44,865 nucleotides of DNA from Pseudomonas sp. TH10 (GCF_016651255.1 NZ_JAEKEG010000037.1:1-44865); one strand, 5' to 3'; shown: positions 15,353 through 24,944, counted from the first letter of the stretch. Notes: a model not told the origin generated them from the letters alone. Made by a program: numbers and translations.

Positions 15353-16684
15353 TTAGCGGGACAGATGCCGAGCCAGCGCCTCGAAGGCCGGCAGCGTCAC
15401 CGGATCATTGGCGGCATTGGCTGCGACCGGGTGCGATGCATACCGCACGATCACCAGCTCGGCTTTGGGATCGACATAAATCCGCTGGCCATACACCCCG
15501 CGCGCCATGAACGCCCCGCCCTCCTTATCCGTCACCCACCACATCGAGCGATAGCTCCAGCCCTTGAGCAAGTCATAACCGGCCTTGGCAAACGCCTGTT
15601 TATCGCCACCGCGACGGATGTCGTCGATCACCGCCTTGGGCACAATCTGCTGGCCATTAAAGCGGCCTTCATTACGTAACATTTCACCGAAGCGTGCCAG
15701 ATCACGCAGCCCGGTATTCAGCCCACCACCGGCAAACGGCGTGCCGATGGAATCAACGGTAAAATACCCATCCTGCTCCGCTCCCAGGCGGCTCCAGATA
15801 CGCTCCGACAGCAACTGCGCCACGTTACGACCGGTCGCACGCGCGATAATCCAACCCAGGACATCGGTGTTCACCGTCTTGTAGGCAAACGCGGCACCGT
15901 GCTCACCCTGGGGCTGCACTGTCTGCAGATACTCGAAGTAACTGCGCGGCCCGGTATAGTCCTTGGCGAAAGGCAACGGACTCCCCGCCCGGCCATGGGC
16001 CCATACATCAGCCTTCGGGTCCGCGTAGTCTTCGCTGAATTTGAGGCCGGTCGTCATATCCAGGACTTGGCGCACCGTTGCATTGCCGAACGCCGACTCC
16101 GCCAGTTCAGGCACGTAGTCGACCACTCGCTTGTTATCGTCAATCTGCCCTTCAGCCACCAACGTGGCACCGAGTGTGCCCACCACCGACTTGGTCACTG
16201 ACATCGCCGCGTGCTGACCTTGCGGGCTCAGTACCCCGAAATAACGCTCATAGACCAGCTTGCCGCGGTGCAGCACCACAATCCCGTCGGTATAAGTAGC
16301 CGCCAGCGACTGCTCCCAGGTCATCGACTGCTGCGCACCCAGCGGGGTAAAACTCAGTGCATCGATGTCCCGGCGCAAGGCTGACTCCAGCGCAACAGGC
16401 GCACCCAGCCCACGGGACACGTTGACGGTGGGCATCAGCTGCCGGAAGTTGGAAACGCTCCAGCGCATCGCCGGAAACTGGAAATAACTGCCATCGGCAA
16501 ACCGCACGGTGCGCTCTGGGGGCGGCGGCGAGCCGACCATCCAGCCAAGTTTGGCGGGGTCGCTGGCTGCAGCGTCCGGGAAGGTTGCTGGCGTTACCGC
16601 GAACGCCAGGGATGGCAGGATCGACATCAGCAGCGCGGCGGCCGACTTGGCGATTTTCGGGGAGGTGGTGTCAGGCAGTGACAT
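15353..16684 (-). CDS. Serine hydrolase of the beta-lactamase/class C family
   Basis: A 443-residue secreted or periplasmic enzyme from ATG 16684 (MSLPDTTS), followed by a signal-like segment ending SLAFA. An in-frame ATG at 16699 exists; longer in-frame reading runs into the tRNA-Ser gene and is not real. The catalytic SxxK motif is MSVTKSVVG and a Tyr/Asn motif occurs in AYKTVNTDVLGWII. The C-terminal part (YGQRIYVDPKAELVIVR) is typical of esterases and 6-aminohexanoate-dimer-hydrolase-like proteins rather than true resistance beta-lactamases. The natural substrate is unknown. Confidence 0.88.
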   Translation of the reverse strand: MSLPDTTSPKIAKSAAALLMSILPSLAFAVTPATFPDAAASDPAKLGWMVGSPPPPERTVRFADGSYFQFPAMRWSVSNFRQLMPTVNVSRGLGAPVALESALRRDIDALSFTPLGAQQSMTWEQSLAATYTDGIVVLHRGKLVYERYFGVLSPQGQHAAMSVTKSVVGTLGATLVAEGQIDDNKRVVDYVPELAESAFGNATVRQVLDMTTGLKFSEDYADPKADVWAHGRAGSPLPFAKDYTGPRSYFEYLQTVQPQGEHGAAFAYKTVNTDVLGWIIARATGRNVAQLLSERIWSRLGAEQDGYFTVDSIGTPFAGGGLNTGLRDLARFGEMLRNEGRFNGQQIVPKAVIDDIRRGGDKQAFAKAGYDLLKGWSYRSMWWVTDKEGGAFMARGVYGQRIYVDPKAELVIVRYASHPVAANAANDPVTLPAFEALARHLSR

Positions 16685-16811
16685 GAGGATCGATTCCATT
16701 CGAGAGGTGAGTGGCCAGGGCTGGATGTTAACAGCACACTTCACGAATTGAGATCCCGGAACTTCCCTTGAAGCACTCAAGCTCCCAGCCAAGCACTTTT
16801 TTTCAGACGCC

Positions 16812-16857
16812 AAAAACCACAAACCCCCGACTTTCTCTAGGAAAATCAGGGGTTTGT
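16812..16857 (-). terminator. Terminator after tRNA-Ser
   Basis: ACAAACCCC and GGGGTTTGT pair across an AT-rich loop. On the minus strand the stem is followed by GGTTTTTG, and it lies just past the 3' end of the tRNA. Confidence 0.8.
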
Positions 16858-16869
16858 GTTTACTGAATG

Positions 16870-16959
16870 TGGCGGTGAAGGAGAGATTCGAACTCTCGAT
16901 ACAGTTTCCTGTATACACACTTTCCAGGCGTGCTCCTTAAGCCACTCGGACACTTCACC
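16870..16959 (-). tRNA. tRNA-Ser (anticodon GGA), CCA encoded
   Basis: The 90-nt minus-strand sequence has acceptor arms GGTGAAG and CTTCACC, discriminator G and a genomic CCA. The anticodon loop holds GGA between the CCT and AA bases, and there is a long variable arm (GTGTATACAGGAAACTGTAT region) typical of serine tRNAs. The T-loop is GTTCGAATC. Confidence 0.96.
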
Positions 16960-17267
16960 GTATCTCTTCAAACATGTTCTGTCTGTCGAGGCGCGCTAAT
17001 GTAGTCGAAAGCTTTTCCGATGGCAAACTTTTTTTGCAGAATTTTCATGTGCTTAAGAGAAAAAGCCGTTTGCGCTGCTGACGGCCCATGGCAAACCGGC
17101 CAATCTTCGGTGGCCATGCCCCTTCTATATAGAAGCAAAGGCACAGCGGCGGTGGCTGGCCACGCGCTGAGTGGCGACGCGGGGTGACCGGCGGGTCAGT
17201 CACGGCGCTTTACCTGGCCTGCGGCGGTGGGTAACGTCTGCCCATCTTTCTTACAAGGAATAGCGTC
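16960..17267. other. 308-bp gene-free region between tRNA-Ser and the crotonase gene
   Basis: It contains the tRNA promoter region on the minus strand and the leader of the crotonase gene on the plus strand. I see no ORF, repeat or clear terminator in it. Confidence 0.6.
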
Positions 17268-17957
17268 ATGAGTGAGTTGATTTCTTACCACCTCGAAGAC
17301 GGTATCGCGACCCTGACCTTGAGCAATGGCAAGGTCAATGCCATTTCCCCGGACGTGATTGCGGCGTTTAACGCGGCGCTGGATCAGGCGGTGACTGATC
17401 GTGCCATCGCGATCATTACCGGTCAGCCAGGGATTCTGTCCGGTGGCTATGATCTGAAAGTAATGACCGCCGGCCCTAAAGAGGCCGTGGCGCTGGTGAC
17501 CGCCGGTTCGACGCTGGCCCGGCGGCTGCTCTCTCACCCTTTCCCGGTAATTGTTGCTTGCCCGGGTCATGCCGTGGCCAAAGGTGCCTTCATTCTGTTG
17601 TCCGCCGACTACCGCATCGGCGTCGATGGGCCGTTCAGCATCGGTCTGAACGAAGTGCAGATCGGCATGACCATGCACCACGCCGGTATTGAGCTGGCCC
17701 GTGATCGCCTGCGTCGATCGGCCTTCCATCGCTCGGTGATCAACGGTGAAATGTTCGACCCGAAAAGCGCCGTCGATGCTGGCTTCCTCGACAAGGTGGT
17801 TTCTGCCGAGGAGCTGCAAGGCGCCGCTCTCGCAGCCGCGCGTCAGTTGAAGAAAATCAACATGACCGCGCACAAGAACACCAAGTTGAAAGTGCGTAAG
17901 GCGCTGCTGGATGCCCTGGATAACGCCATCGTCCTGGATCAGCAACATATGGGCTAA
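17268..17957 (+). CDS. Crotonase/enoyl-CoA hydratase family protein
   Basis: A 229-residue cytoplasmic protein with AAGGAA before ATG 17268. The crotonase fold is shown by GILSGGYDLKVM (first oxyanion-hole region) and HAVAKGAFILLSADYRIG (second). The segment FSIGLNEVQIGMTMHHAG corresponds to the active-site helix with a single Glu. It is shorter than FadB-type hydratases and stands alone between a tRNA and plsC, so it may act on a non-fatty acyl-CoA. Exact activity unassigned. Confidence 0.9.
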   Translation: MSELISYHLEDGIATLTLSNGKVNAISPDVIAAFNAALDQAVTDRAIAIITGQPGILSGGYDLKVMTAGPKEAVALVTAGSTLARRLLSHPFPVIVACPGHAVAKGAFILLSADYRIGVDGPFSIGLNEVQIGMTMHHAGIELARDRLRRSAFHRSVINGEMFDPKSAVDAGFLDKVVSAEELQGAALAAARQLKKINMTAHKNTKLKVRKALLDALDNAIVLDQQHMG

Positions 17958-18004
17958 GCCCGGACTTGCGCCCCTGAAAAAGCCCGCCCGGCCATGCGGC
18001 CCAT

Positions 18005-18105
18005 TGCAGGAGCGAGCGTGCTCGCGAAAAACGTCAACGATCACGCGTGAAGCCTGGGAAAACGCGGTGTCCACGAGTTCTTCGCGAGCAAGCTCGCTCC
18101 TACAA
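18005..18105. repeat. REP pair (inverted)
   Basis: GCAGGAGCGAGCGTGCTCGC at 18006 and GCGAGCAAGCTCGCTCCTAC at 18083 are inverted copies of the GTAGGAGCGAGCTTGCTCGC REP type, between the crotonase and plsC genes. Confidence 0.85.
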
Positions 18106-18297
18106 AGCTTTGCGACCCTCGTGTCGGGCTTTGCTTACCCATCGGTTAAAATCCTACGACAGCTCTAGGACGCATCTGACAACCGACTCGGAAACATGCG
18201 CTTAAACATCGGCTATCTCCGGACTCTATAGCGGCAATTGCCGAAAACAGTGCACATCCGTACACTGCGCCACCTTTTGTGCCGGTGGGGCCTGCAA

Positions 18298-19020
18298 ATG
18301 CTGTTTGTGTTTCGTATGTTATTGATGGGCCTGCACTTTATTTTGGCCGGTGTGCTGGGGGTGATCCTCGGGATATGCCGCCCGTTCAATCCGGACAATA
18401 GCCGTCTGTGCGCCCGCCTCTACGCGCTGCCGGCGATGTGCATTTTGCGTCTGCGGGTGAAATCAGACGTCAGCGGTTTGATGAACAAACCCGACAGTTG
18501 CGTGATCATCGCCAACCATCAGTCCAACTATGACCTGTTCGTATTCGGCAATGTCGTGCCGCGCCGCACCGTGTGTATTGGCAAGAAAAGCCTGAAATGG
18601 GTACCGCTGTTCGGGCAACTGTTCTGGTTGGCCGGCAATGTGTTGATCGACCGTGGCAATGCGCAGAAGGCGCGCCAGTCGATGCTCACCACCACTAATA
18701 CCCTGCAGAACGAAAACACTTCGATCTGGGTGTTCCCGGAAGGTACCCGCAACCTCGGCGAAGACTTGTTGCCGTTCAAGAAAGGCGCGTTCCAGATGGC
18801 GATCGCTGCTGGCGTACCAATCGTTCCGGTATGTGTCAGCAGCTACGTCAAGCACATGCGCCTGAACCGCTGGCGCAGCGGGAAAATTCTCATACGCTCG
18901 CTACCGGCGATTCCTACGGCCGGGTTGAACCTGGATGATATGCCGGCATTGATCGAGCAATGTCGCGAGCAGATGCGTGAGTGCATTGCTTCGATGGATC
19001 GGCAGATTCTGGCGGGTTAG
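18298..19020 (+). CDS. plsC: 1-acyl-sn-glycerol-3-phosphate acyltransferase
   Basis: A 240-residue inner-membrane enzyme from ATG 18298 (GGGG upstream); an in-frame TTG at 18238 is a weaker start. After an N-terminal membrane helix (MLLMGLHFILAGVLGVILG) come the PlsC acyltransferase motifs ANHQSNYDLF (the NH-X4-D catalytic motif) and FPEGTRNLGE (substrate binding), then VPIVPVCVSSY. It transfers an acyl chain to lysophosphatidic acid to make phosphatidic acid. Pseudomonads have several PlsC paralogues; which one this is cannot be told here. Confidence 0.92.
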   Translation: MLFVFRMLLMGLHFILAGVLGVILGICRPFNPDNSRLCARLYALPAMCILRLRVKSDVSGLMNKPDSCVIIANHQSNYDLFVFGNVVPRRTVCIGKKSLKWVPLFGQLFWLAGNVLIDRGNAQKARQSMLTTTNTLQNENTSIWVFPEGTRNLGEDLLPFKKGAFQMAIAAGVPIVPVCVSSYVKHMRLNRWRSGKILIRSLPAIPTAGLNLDDMPALIEQCREQMRECIASMDRQILAG

Positions 19021-19145
19021 TCGATCTTGGCCATGGAGGGCCGAGAGTACAGGCGACAGTGTAAGAAGATCGCAGCCTCGTTTCACTCGACAGCGCCTAC
19101 GGGCTAAGCTGGACACTGCCTGCTAATCAGAAGTGAACCACCACC

Positions 19146-20116
19146 ATGGGTCGAGTTGTTGCTGCTGCGGTGTACAGCGCCGGGAAAAAGTCACCAATAT
19201 TTCCCTCGATGAAGGCGCTGCCTGGGCTGCGAAAACCGGGCACTTTGTCTGGATCGGCCTGGAAGAGCCGAGTGCCCAGGAACTGTCTAACCTGCAACGT
19301 CAGTTCAACCTGCACGAACTGGCGATCGAAGATGCCCTGGAAAAACACAGTCGGCCGAAGCTGGAAACCTTTGGCGACGCTTTGTTTATCGTCACCTACT
19401 CGCCCATCCGAGAGAACGGCGTCTTGCAGTTCATCGAGACGCACATCTTTGCGGGCAAGGGCTACATCATCACCGCGCGAAACGGTCACTCGGCGTCCTA
19501 CGCACATGTCCGCCAACGCTGTGAGGCGCGCCCACTGTTGCTGGAGCACGGGGAAGATTTCGTCCTCTATGCGCTGCTCGATTTCGTCATCGAGAACTAT
19601 CAGCCCGTGGGCGAAGCGATTCATGCGGAGATTGATGAGCTGGAACGCAATGTGTTGTGCAGCGCATTGAATGAGCGCGACATTCAAAAGCTGCATGGCT
19701 TGCGCCGCGATGTCGTACGCCTGCGTCGCTATGCGGCTCCGATGGTGGAGATAGGCGAGGAATTGCAGAAACTGAGCTTCCCGTTTATCGACAAGAACAT
19801 GCGCCCGTATTTCCGCGATGTGCAGATTCACGTCACGCGACAAATGGAAGACCTGACCACACTGGCCGACATCGCCAGTCAGACCATCGAGATCGGTGTA
19901 TTGCTGGAAGCGTCACGACAGAGCGTGGTGCAACGCAAGTTTGCTGCCTGGGCGGCGATTCTGGCTTTTCCGACGGCAGTGGCGGGGATTTACGGGATGA
20001 ACTTTCAGAATATGCCGGAGCTGAGTTGGCATTATGGCTACTTCGCCGTGCTGGGGTTTATTGCGGTGGGATGTGTGAGTTTGTGGGCGAGTTTCAAGAA
20101 GTCCGGGTGGTTGTAG
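19146..20116 (+). CDS. CorA-family divalent metal transporter, one-base frameshift near the start
   Basis: ATG 19146 gives MGRVVAAAVYSAGKK and then loses frame; the conserved protein continues as VTNISLDEGAAWAAK in the next frame. Adding one A to the A-run at 19185-19189 joins them into a 323-residue protein. It has the CorA cytoplasmic alpha/beta region, a long helix (ERDIQKLHGLRRDVVRLRR) and two C-terminal membrane helices with the signature YGMNFQNMPEL between them. CorA channels carry Mg2+, Co2+ or Ni2+ into the cell; ZntB relatives carry Zn2+. Its 3' end overlaps the convergent amidotransferase frame. Confidence 0.9.
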
Positions 20117-20904
20117 GAGCAAGGCGAGTGCTGCGCACTCGATCGCGGGCGAGCCTTGCTCCCACAGCGTTCGGCTGAGACCGCTTTGAGCTCTGGCTTG
20201 TGCGCCACAAACCGCATCATCCATTCCGCAACCGTAGCGCCATGGTGTTCCTGCTCCAGGCTGGCCACGCCCTTGCTGTAGATCTGCGAACCCAGCGCTT
20301 CCTGACGCAGATCCAGCAGCGCCCGCGAATAATCGTGAATGAATTCCGGGTGGCCCTGGAAGCACAGCACCTGATCATTGATGTGGTAAGCCGCAAACGG
20401 ACAGAAATCGCTGGACGCAATCACTGTGGCGTTTTCCGGCAGAGCAGTCACCTGATCCTGATGGCTGATCAGCAGCGTCAGCTCTTCACGTACCGGGCTC
20501 ATCCACGGCGCCTTGGCGGCGAGTTTGTAGTTGTGGGTGCCGACACCCCAACCCTGCGTCGCGCGTTCGCTTTTGCCACCGAGTAGCAGCGCCAATAGTT
20601 GATGGCCGAAACATACGCCAAGCAGTTTGTCGCCACGCTCGTAACGGCTCAGCAGGTAGTCCTTCAGCGTTTGAATCCACGGGTCGGTACCGAACGAGTC
20701 GGCCTTGCTGCCGGTGACCAGGTACGCATCGAAGGTCAGTTCGTCACTTGGGTATTCGCCCTGCATCACGTTGTAGACGGTGAACTCGGCGGCAATCGGT
20801 TGCTGCGAGAACAGGCGCTGGAACATCTGCCCATAACCCTGGTATTGATCGACCAGTTCCGGACGCAGGATGTCGGTTTCCAGAATGCAGATGCGTAGCG
20901 ACAT
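20038..20904 (-). CDS. Class-I glutamine amidotransferase, with C-terminal read-through extension
   Basis: From ATG 20904 the protein has the class-I amidotransferase core: nucleophile Cys in LGVCFGHQLL, then the GHPE histidine-glutamate pair in CFQGHPEFIHDY. Members of this GMP-synthase-like group are about 240 residues; the recognisable part ends near AEWMMRFVAHKPE (about residue 235). The frame then continues about 50 residues through a REP element and the antisense of corA's 3' end. The extension has no family character and suggests a lost stop codon. The natural amide acceptor is unknown. Confidence 0.85.
   Translation of the reverse strand: MSLRICILETDILRPELVDQYQGYGQMFQRLFSQQPIAAEFTVYNVMQGEYPSDELTFDAYLVTGSKADSFGTDPWIQTLKDYLLSRYERGDKLLGVCFGHQLLALLLGGKSERATQGWGVGTHNYKLAAKAPWMSPVREELTLLISHQDQVTALPENATVIASSDFCPFAAYHINDQVLCFQGHPEFIHDYSRALLDLRQEALGSQIYSKGVASLEQEHHGATVAEWMMRFVAHKPELKAVSAERCGSKARPRSSAQHSPCSYNHPDFLKLAHKLTHPTAINPSTAK
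20112..20167. repeat. REP pair between corA and the amidotransferase
   Basis: GTAGGAGCAAGGCGAGTGCT and ATCGCGGGCGAGCCTTGCTC form an imperfect inverted pair. It lies within the read-through tail of the amidotransferase. Confidence 0.75.
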
Positions 20905-20998
20905 AAAAAATACCTGACACATGATGGGAATAATGAACACCCCAGAGCCTGCCTCGAAACACCCTGGCAAGGCAAGCCCCGACATGTGTTCACCGCCC

Positions 20999-23143
20999 TT
21001 AAAACAACTCGCCTTTCGCGGCTTTTTCAAGCAGCAGCGCAGGCGGAGCGAAGCGCTCGCCATATTGTTCAGCCAGATACTGCGCGCGGGCAACGAAGTC
21101 CTTCACGCCGTATTGGTTGATGAACTGCAACGCTCCGCCGGTCCACGCCGCAAAACCAATGCCGAAGATCGAGCCGACGTTGGCGTCCGCCGTCGAGGTC
21201 AGCACACCCTCCTCCACACAGCGCACGGTTTCGATGGCCTGCACGAACAGCAACCGATCACGCACATCCTTCGGTGAGATCTGCCCGTCGGCCTTCTCGA
21301 AGCGCGCTTTCAGTTCCGGCCATAGATGCTTCTGAGCTCCGGCCGGATATTCATAAAATCCACCGCCGGCGGCTTTGCCCGGACGCTTGTATTCGTTGAG
21401 CAGCAAGTCAATCACGGCGAAGGCCGGGTGCTCAATCAGCGGTTTCCCTTCTGCTTGTAGGTCCTTGGCCGTCTGTTGACGGATATGGCTCATCAGGCTG
21501 AGGGAAACTTCGTCAGAGATCGCCAGAGGCCCGACCGGCATCCCGGCCTTGCGCGCTTCGGTCTCGATCATAGGCGCGCTCACGCCTTCACCGAGCATGG
21601 CGATGCCTTCATTGGTGAAGGTGCCGAACACCCGCGAGGTGAAGAAACCACGGCTGTCTTTGACGACGATCGGGGTTTTCTTGATTTGCAGGACGAAATC
21701 AAAACCCCGGGCCAGGGTTTCATCGCTGGTGCGCGTGCCCCTGATGATCTCCACCAGGGGCATTTTTTCCACCGGGCTGAAAAAATGCAGGCCGATGAAC
21801 CGGGTCTGGTCGGGCACGGCGGTCGCGAGGCCACTGATCGGCAAAGTGGACGTGTTGGAGGCGATCACCGCCTGGGCACCGACGACTTTCTGCGCGGCCG
21901 AGGACACTTTGGCCTTGAGCTCCCGATCCTCGTACACCGCTTCGATGATCAGGTCGCAACCGGCCAGGTCAGCATCATGTTCGCTCGGTTGAATCCGCGC
22001 CAGAATCGCTTCGCGCTGCTCGGATGACAGCTGCCCGCGAGCGACTTGTTTATCCAGCAGTGTCGCCGAGTGGGCCTTGCCCTTCTCTGCTGCGGCCAGG
22101 TTGATGTCCTTGAGCACCACCTCGATACCCGCCGAGGCGCTGACGAAGGCAATGCCCGCGCCCATCATCCCGGCACCCAGCACGCCGACCTTGTGCGTGG
22201 TGAACAGGGCATGCCCCTGGGGCCTGGAGCCCCCGGCGTTGATTTCATTGAGCTGAAACCAGAAGGTGCCGATCAGGTTTTTCGACACCTGGCCGGTGGT
22301 CAACTCGGTAAAATAACGGGTCTCGATCAGGTGCGCGGTGTCGAAATCAACCTGGGCCCCTTCCACCGCCGCACAGAGGATTTTTTCCGGTGCGGGCATG
22401 CAGCCCTGGGTTTTGCTGCGCAGGATCGATGGCGCGATCGCCAGCATCTGCGCGACTTTGGGGTGCGATGGCGTGCCGCCGGGTATCTGGTAGCCCTTCA
22501 CATCCCATGGCTGCACGGCGGCCGGATTGGCCAGGATCCAGGCCCGGGCCTTGCTCAGCAACTCTTGCGGATCCTGCGCCAGCTCGTCGATCAAACCGGC
22601 CTGCAAGGCCTGTTGAGGCCGCACCTTCTTGCCCTCCAGCAGATACGGCAAGGCTTTCTCGATCCCGAGCAGGCGCACCATGCGCACGACCCCGCCGCCG
22701 CCCGGCAGCAGACCCAGGGTCACTTCCGGCAAACCCAACTGCACCGAGGCATCGTCCAACGCCACGCGATGATGACAGGCGAGGCAGATTTCCCAACCGC
22801 CGCCGAGCGCCGCACCGTTGATGGCCGCCACCACCGGTTTGCCGAGTGTCTCGAGGGTGCGCAATTGCCCTTTGAGGGTCAATACCATGTCGTAGAAGGC
22901 CTTGGCCTCGGGCTTGCCGACCTTGATCAGTTCATTGAGATCGCCGCCGGCAAAGAAGGTTTTTTTCGCCGAGGTGATGATCACGCCGGCAATCGACGCT
23001 TTCTCTTCGACCAGGCGCTTCACGCAGTCCGCCATGGCGTCGCGGTACACGGCGTTCATGGTGTTGGCGCTCTGGCCCGGCATGTCGATAGTCAGCACGA
23101 CGATGCCGTCCTGGCCTTTTTCGTAACGAATGGCTTCGCTCAT
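20999..23143 (-). CDS. Bifunctional enoyl-CoA hydratase / 3-hydroxyacyl-CoA dehydrogenase (FadB-like)
   Basis: A 714-residue two-enzyme protein of fatty-acid beta-oxidation. Residues 1-190 are a crotonase domain (FFAGGDLNELI, ALGGGWEICLACHHRVA, LPEVTLGLLPGGGG). A Rossmann domain follows (GVLGAGMMGAGIAFVSASAG near 320) with the dehydrogenase signature IGLHFFSPVEKMPLVEIIRG, then two helical C-terminal domains. It hydrates trans-2-enoyl-CoA and oxidises the hydroxyacyl-CoA using NAD+. The thiolase gene is immediately upstream in the same operon (24-bp gap). P. aeruginosa has a similar pair next to an amidotransferase gene. Confidence 0.95.
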   Translation of the reverse strand: MSEAIRYEKGQDGIVVLTIDMPGQSANTMNAVYRDAMADCVKRLVEEKASIAGVIITSAKKTFFAGGDLNELIKVGKPEAKAFYDMVLTLKGQLRTLETLGKPVVAAINGAALGGGWEICLACHHRVALDDASVQLGLPEVTLGLLPGGGGVVRMVRLLGIEKALPYLLEGKKVRPQQALQAGLIDELAQDPQELLSKARAWILANPAAVQPWDVKGYQIPGGTPSHPKVAQMLAIAPSILRSKTQGCMPAPEKILCAAVEGAQVDFDTAHLIETRYFTELTTGQVSKNLIGTFWFQLNEINAGGSRPQGHALFTTHKVGVLGAGMMGAGIAFVSASAGIEVVLKDINLAAAEKGKAHSATLLDKQVARGQLSSEQREAILARIQPSEHDADLAGCDLIIEAVYEDRELKAKVSSAAQKVVGAQAVIASNTSTLPISGLATAVPDQTRFIGLHFFSPVEKMPLVEIIRGTRTSDETLARGFDFVLQIKKTPIVVKDSRGFFTSRVFGTFTNEGIAMLGEGVSAPMIETEARKAGMPVGPLAISDEVSLSLMSHIRQQTAKDLQAEGKPLIEHPAFAVIDLLLNEYKRPGKAAGGGFYEYPAGAQKHLWPELKARFEKADGQISPKDVRDRLLFVQAIETVRCVEEGVLTSTADANVGSIFGIGFAAWTGGALQFINQYGVKDFVARAQYLAEQYGERFAPPALLLEKAAKGELF

Positions 23144-23167
23144 AACAAGGTTCCTTGAATTCGGGGC

Positions 23168-24373
23168 TCAGAGGCGTTCGATGATGGTGGCAATGCCCAT
23201 GCCGCCGCCAACGCACAGCGTCGCCAGGCCATAGCGCAGGCGCCGGGCTTCCAGTTCATCGAGCAGGGTGCCGAGGATCGCGCAACCGGTGGCGCCCAGC
23301 GGGTGACCCATGGCGATGGAGCCGCCGTTGACGTTGACCTTGTCCGGGTCAACGGCCATGTCCTTGATGAACTTCAACACCACCGAGGCAAACGCTTCGT
23401 TGACCTCGAACAGGTCAATGTCTTCGACGCGCAGCCCGGCCTTCGCCAGGGCCTTGCGCGTGGCCGGGGCGGGCCCCGTGAGCATGATGGTCGGGTCAGT
23501 GCTGGTCACCGCGGTAGCGACGATCCGCGCCCGAGGTTGCAAGCCCAGCGCCCGCCCCTTGGCTTCGGAGCCGATCAACATCAGCGCTGCGCCGTCGACG
23601 ATCCCGGAGCTGTTGCCCGGCGTGTGGACGTGATTGATCCGCTCGACATGGCTGTAGACCCGCAACGCCGTGGCATCGAAACCCATCTGGCCGATCATTT
23701 CGAAACTTGGCTTGAGCTTGCCCAGCCCTTCCAGCGTCGACTCGGCACGAATGAATTCGTCGTGATCGAGCAGGACGATGCCGTTCTGATCCTGCACCGG
23801 CACCAGGGATTTGCTGAACGAGCCATCGCCCCGAGCCCGCGCTGCCTTTTGCTGGGAGTGCAGCGCGTAGGCATCGACGTCCTGCCGGCTGAAGCCTTCG
23901 AGCGTAGCGATCAGGTCGGCGCCGACGCCTTGCGGGGTGAAATGGCTGTGCAAGTTGGTCTGCGGGTCCAGCGCCCAGGCGCCGCCATCGCTGCCCATTG
24001 GCACCCGCGACATCGATTCAACGCCGCCGACCACCACCAGATCCTCGAAACCCGAGCGCACTTTCATCGCGCCAAGGTTCACTGCCTCAAGGCCCGAAGC
24101 GCAGAAGCGGTTGATCTGCACACCCGCCACGCTGACGTCCCAATCAGCCACCAGCGCCGCCGTCTTGGCGATGTCGCAGCCTTGATCACCGATGGGCGTC
24201 ACGCACCCCAGCACCACGTCATCGACCTGACTGGTGTCCAGCGCGGTGCGTTGTTGCAGCGCGGTCAGCAGACCGGCCACCAGATTGACTGGCTTGACGC
24301 TGTGCAAGGCGCCATCAGCCTTGCCTTTGCCACGGGGCGTGCGTAACGCGTCGAAAATCAAAGCTTGGGTCAT
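23168..24373 (-). CDS. Acetyl-CoA C-acyltransferase (thiolase)
   Basis: A 401-residue thiolase from ATG 24373 behind GAGG (an in-frame ATG eleven codons earlier lies in a repeat-rich leader and is unlikely). The acyl-accepting Cys is in [13 protein letters not shown] near residue 90, the His of [13 protein letters not shown] and the second Cys of TLCVGGGMG near the C-terminus complete the active site. It cleaves 3-ketoacyl-CoA with CoA, the last step of the cycle run by its operon partner. Confidence 0.95.
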   Translation of the reverse strand: MTQALIFDALRTPRGKGKADGALHSVKPVNLVAGLLTALQQRTALDTSQVDDVVLGCVTPIGDQGCDIAKTAALVADWDVSVAGVQINRFCASGLEAVNLGAMKVRSGFEDLVVVGGVESMSRVPMGSDGGAWALDPQTNLHSHFTPQGVGADLIATLEGFSRQDVDAYALHSQQKAARARGDGSFSKSLVPVQDQNGIVLLDHDEFIRAESTLEGLGKLKPSFEMIGQMGFDATALRVYSHVERINHVHTPGNSSGIVDGAALMLIGSEAKGRALGLQPRARIVATAVTSTDPTIMLTGPAPATRKALAKAGLRVEDIDLFEVNEAFASVVLKFIKDMAVDPDKVNVNGGSIAMGHPLGATGCAILGTLLDELEARRLRYGLATLCVGGGMGIATIIERL

Positions 24374-24848
24374 GACGTCCTCGAACCTGTTGTAGTTGAA
24401 GATCAAAAGATCGCAGCCTTCGGCAGCTCCTACATTGAAATGCGTTCCCTTTAGGAACTGCCGAAGGCTGCGATCTTTTGATCTTCAGGAAGCCTTAACC
24501 TGATGCCTCAGCCCACCACATTCAATGACCACAGCGCTCAATGCGGTTGACGCACGCGCTCAGACGGACGGTCGTCGCCCATCAGGTGAACCGGTTCAGG
24601 TCAGCGAGTTGTCTAGCAAGCGGGCGGCAAAGAAGCTGGCAATACGCCTCATGCCTTTTTAATCGCTACTGGTAGCAATTCCATATGAAATGGATCTAAG
24701 CCAAGCGTGACGCGGGCCCTAAGGTAGTACATGTACGTCAGAGTCGTCGGGTTTTGCCGAGGCAGGCGTTCTTTAACAGGAAGTGCAGCGTTTGCCGTCA
24801 TGGATATGCAGGCAAACATCAGGAAATAACAATAAAGGCGGTTCAGCC
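24374..24848. other. 475-bp gene-free region
   Basis: It holds a perfect 29-bp inverted REP pair (24398-24486), the upstream region of the thiolase gene, short hairpins (GCTACTGGTAGC near 24665; the palindrome GTACATGTAC near 24729), and the leader of the 31-residue peptide gene. No longer ORF is supported. Confidence 0.6.
24398..24486. repeat. REP pair forming a perfect 29-bp inverted repeat
   Basis: The arms at 24398-24426 and 24458-24486 are exactly complementary over 29 bases (starting GAAGATCAAAAGATCGCAGC), with a 31-base loop. It is of the GTAGGAGCTGCCGAAGGCTGCGATC REP type and lies 24 bp ahead of the thiolase start. Confidence 0.9.
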
Positions 24849-24944
24849 ATGTTCAAACAACCGAAAGTCCGTCAAGCAGGGCTCATTCTTTTCGCCACGA
24901 CGCTGTTGTTGATTTTGCCGAATCTGACCAAGGTCATCGGCTGA
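24849..24944 (+). CDS. 31-residue single-span membrane peptide
   Basis: ATG 24849, with AAGGCGG seven bases upstream, encodes a short basic N-terminus (MFKQPKVRQ), one hydrophobic helix (AGLILFATTLLLILP) and NLTKVIG before TGA 24944. Basic-then-hydrophobic design predicts an inner-membrane peptide. It precedes the cytochrome c gene by about 95 bp on the same strand. Such tiny membrane proteins often associate with respiratory or transport complexes, but no role can be given here. Confidence 0.65.
   Translation: MFKQPKVRQAGLILFATTLLLILPNLTKVIG

Noticed and set aside
16685..16918. Long N-terminal extension of the serine hydrolase reading frame
   Set aside because: It runs through the tRNA-Ser gene and its terminator; a normal signal peptide begins at ATG 16684.
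18238..18297. Upstream TTG start for plsC
   Set aside because: ATG 18298 has a better upstream GGGG and begins at the conserved membrane helix; the extra residues are not typical of the family.
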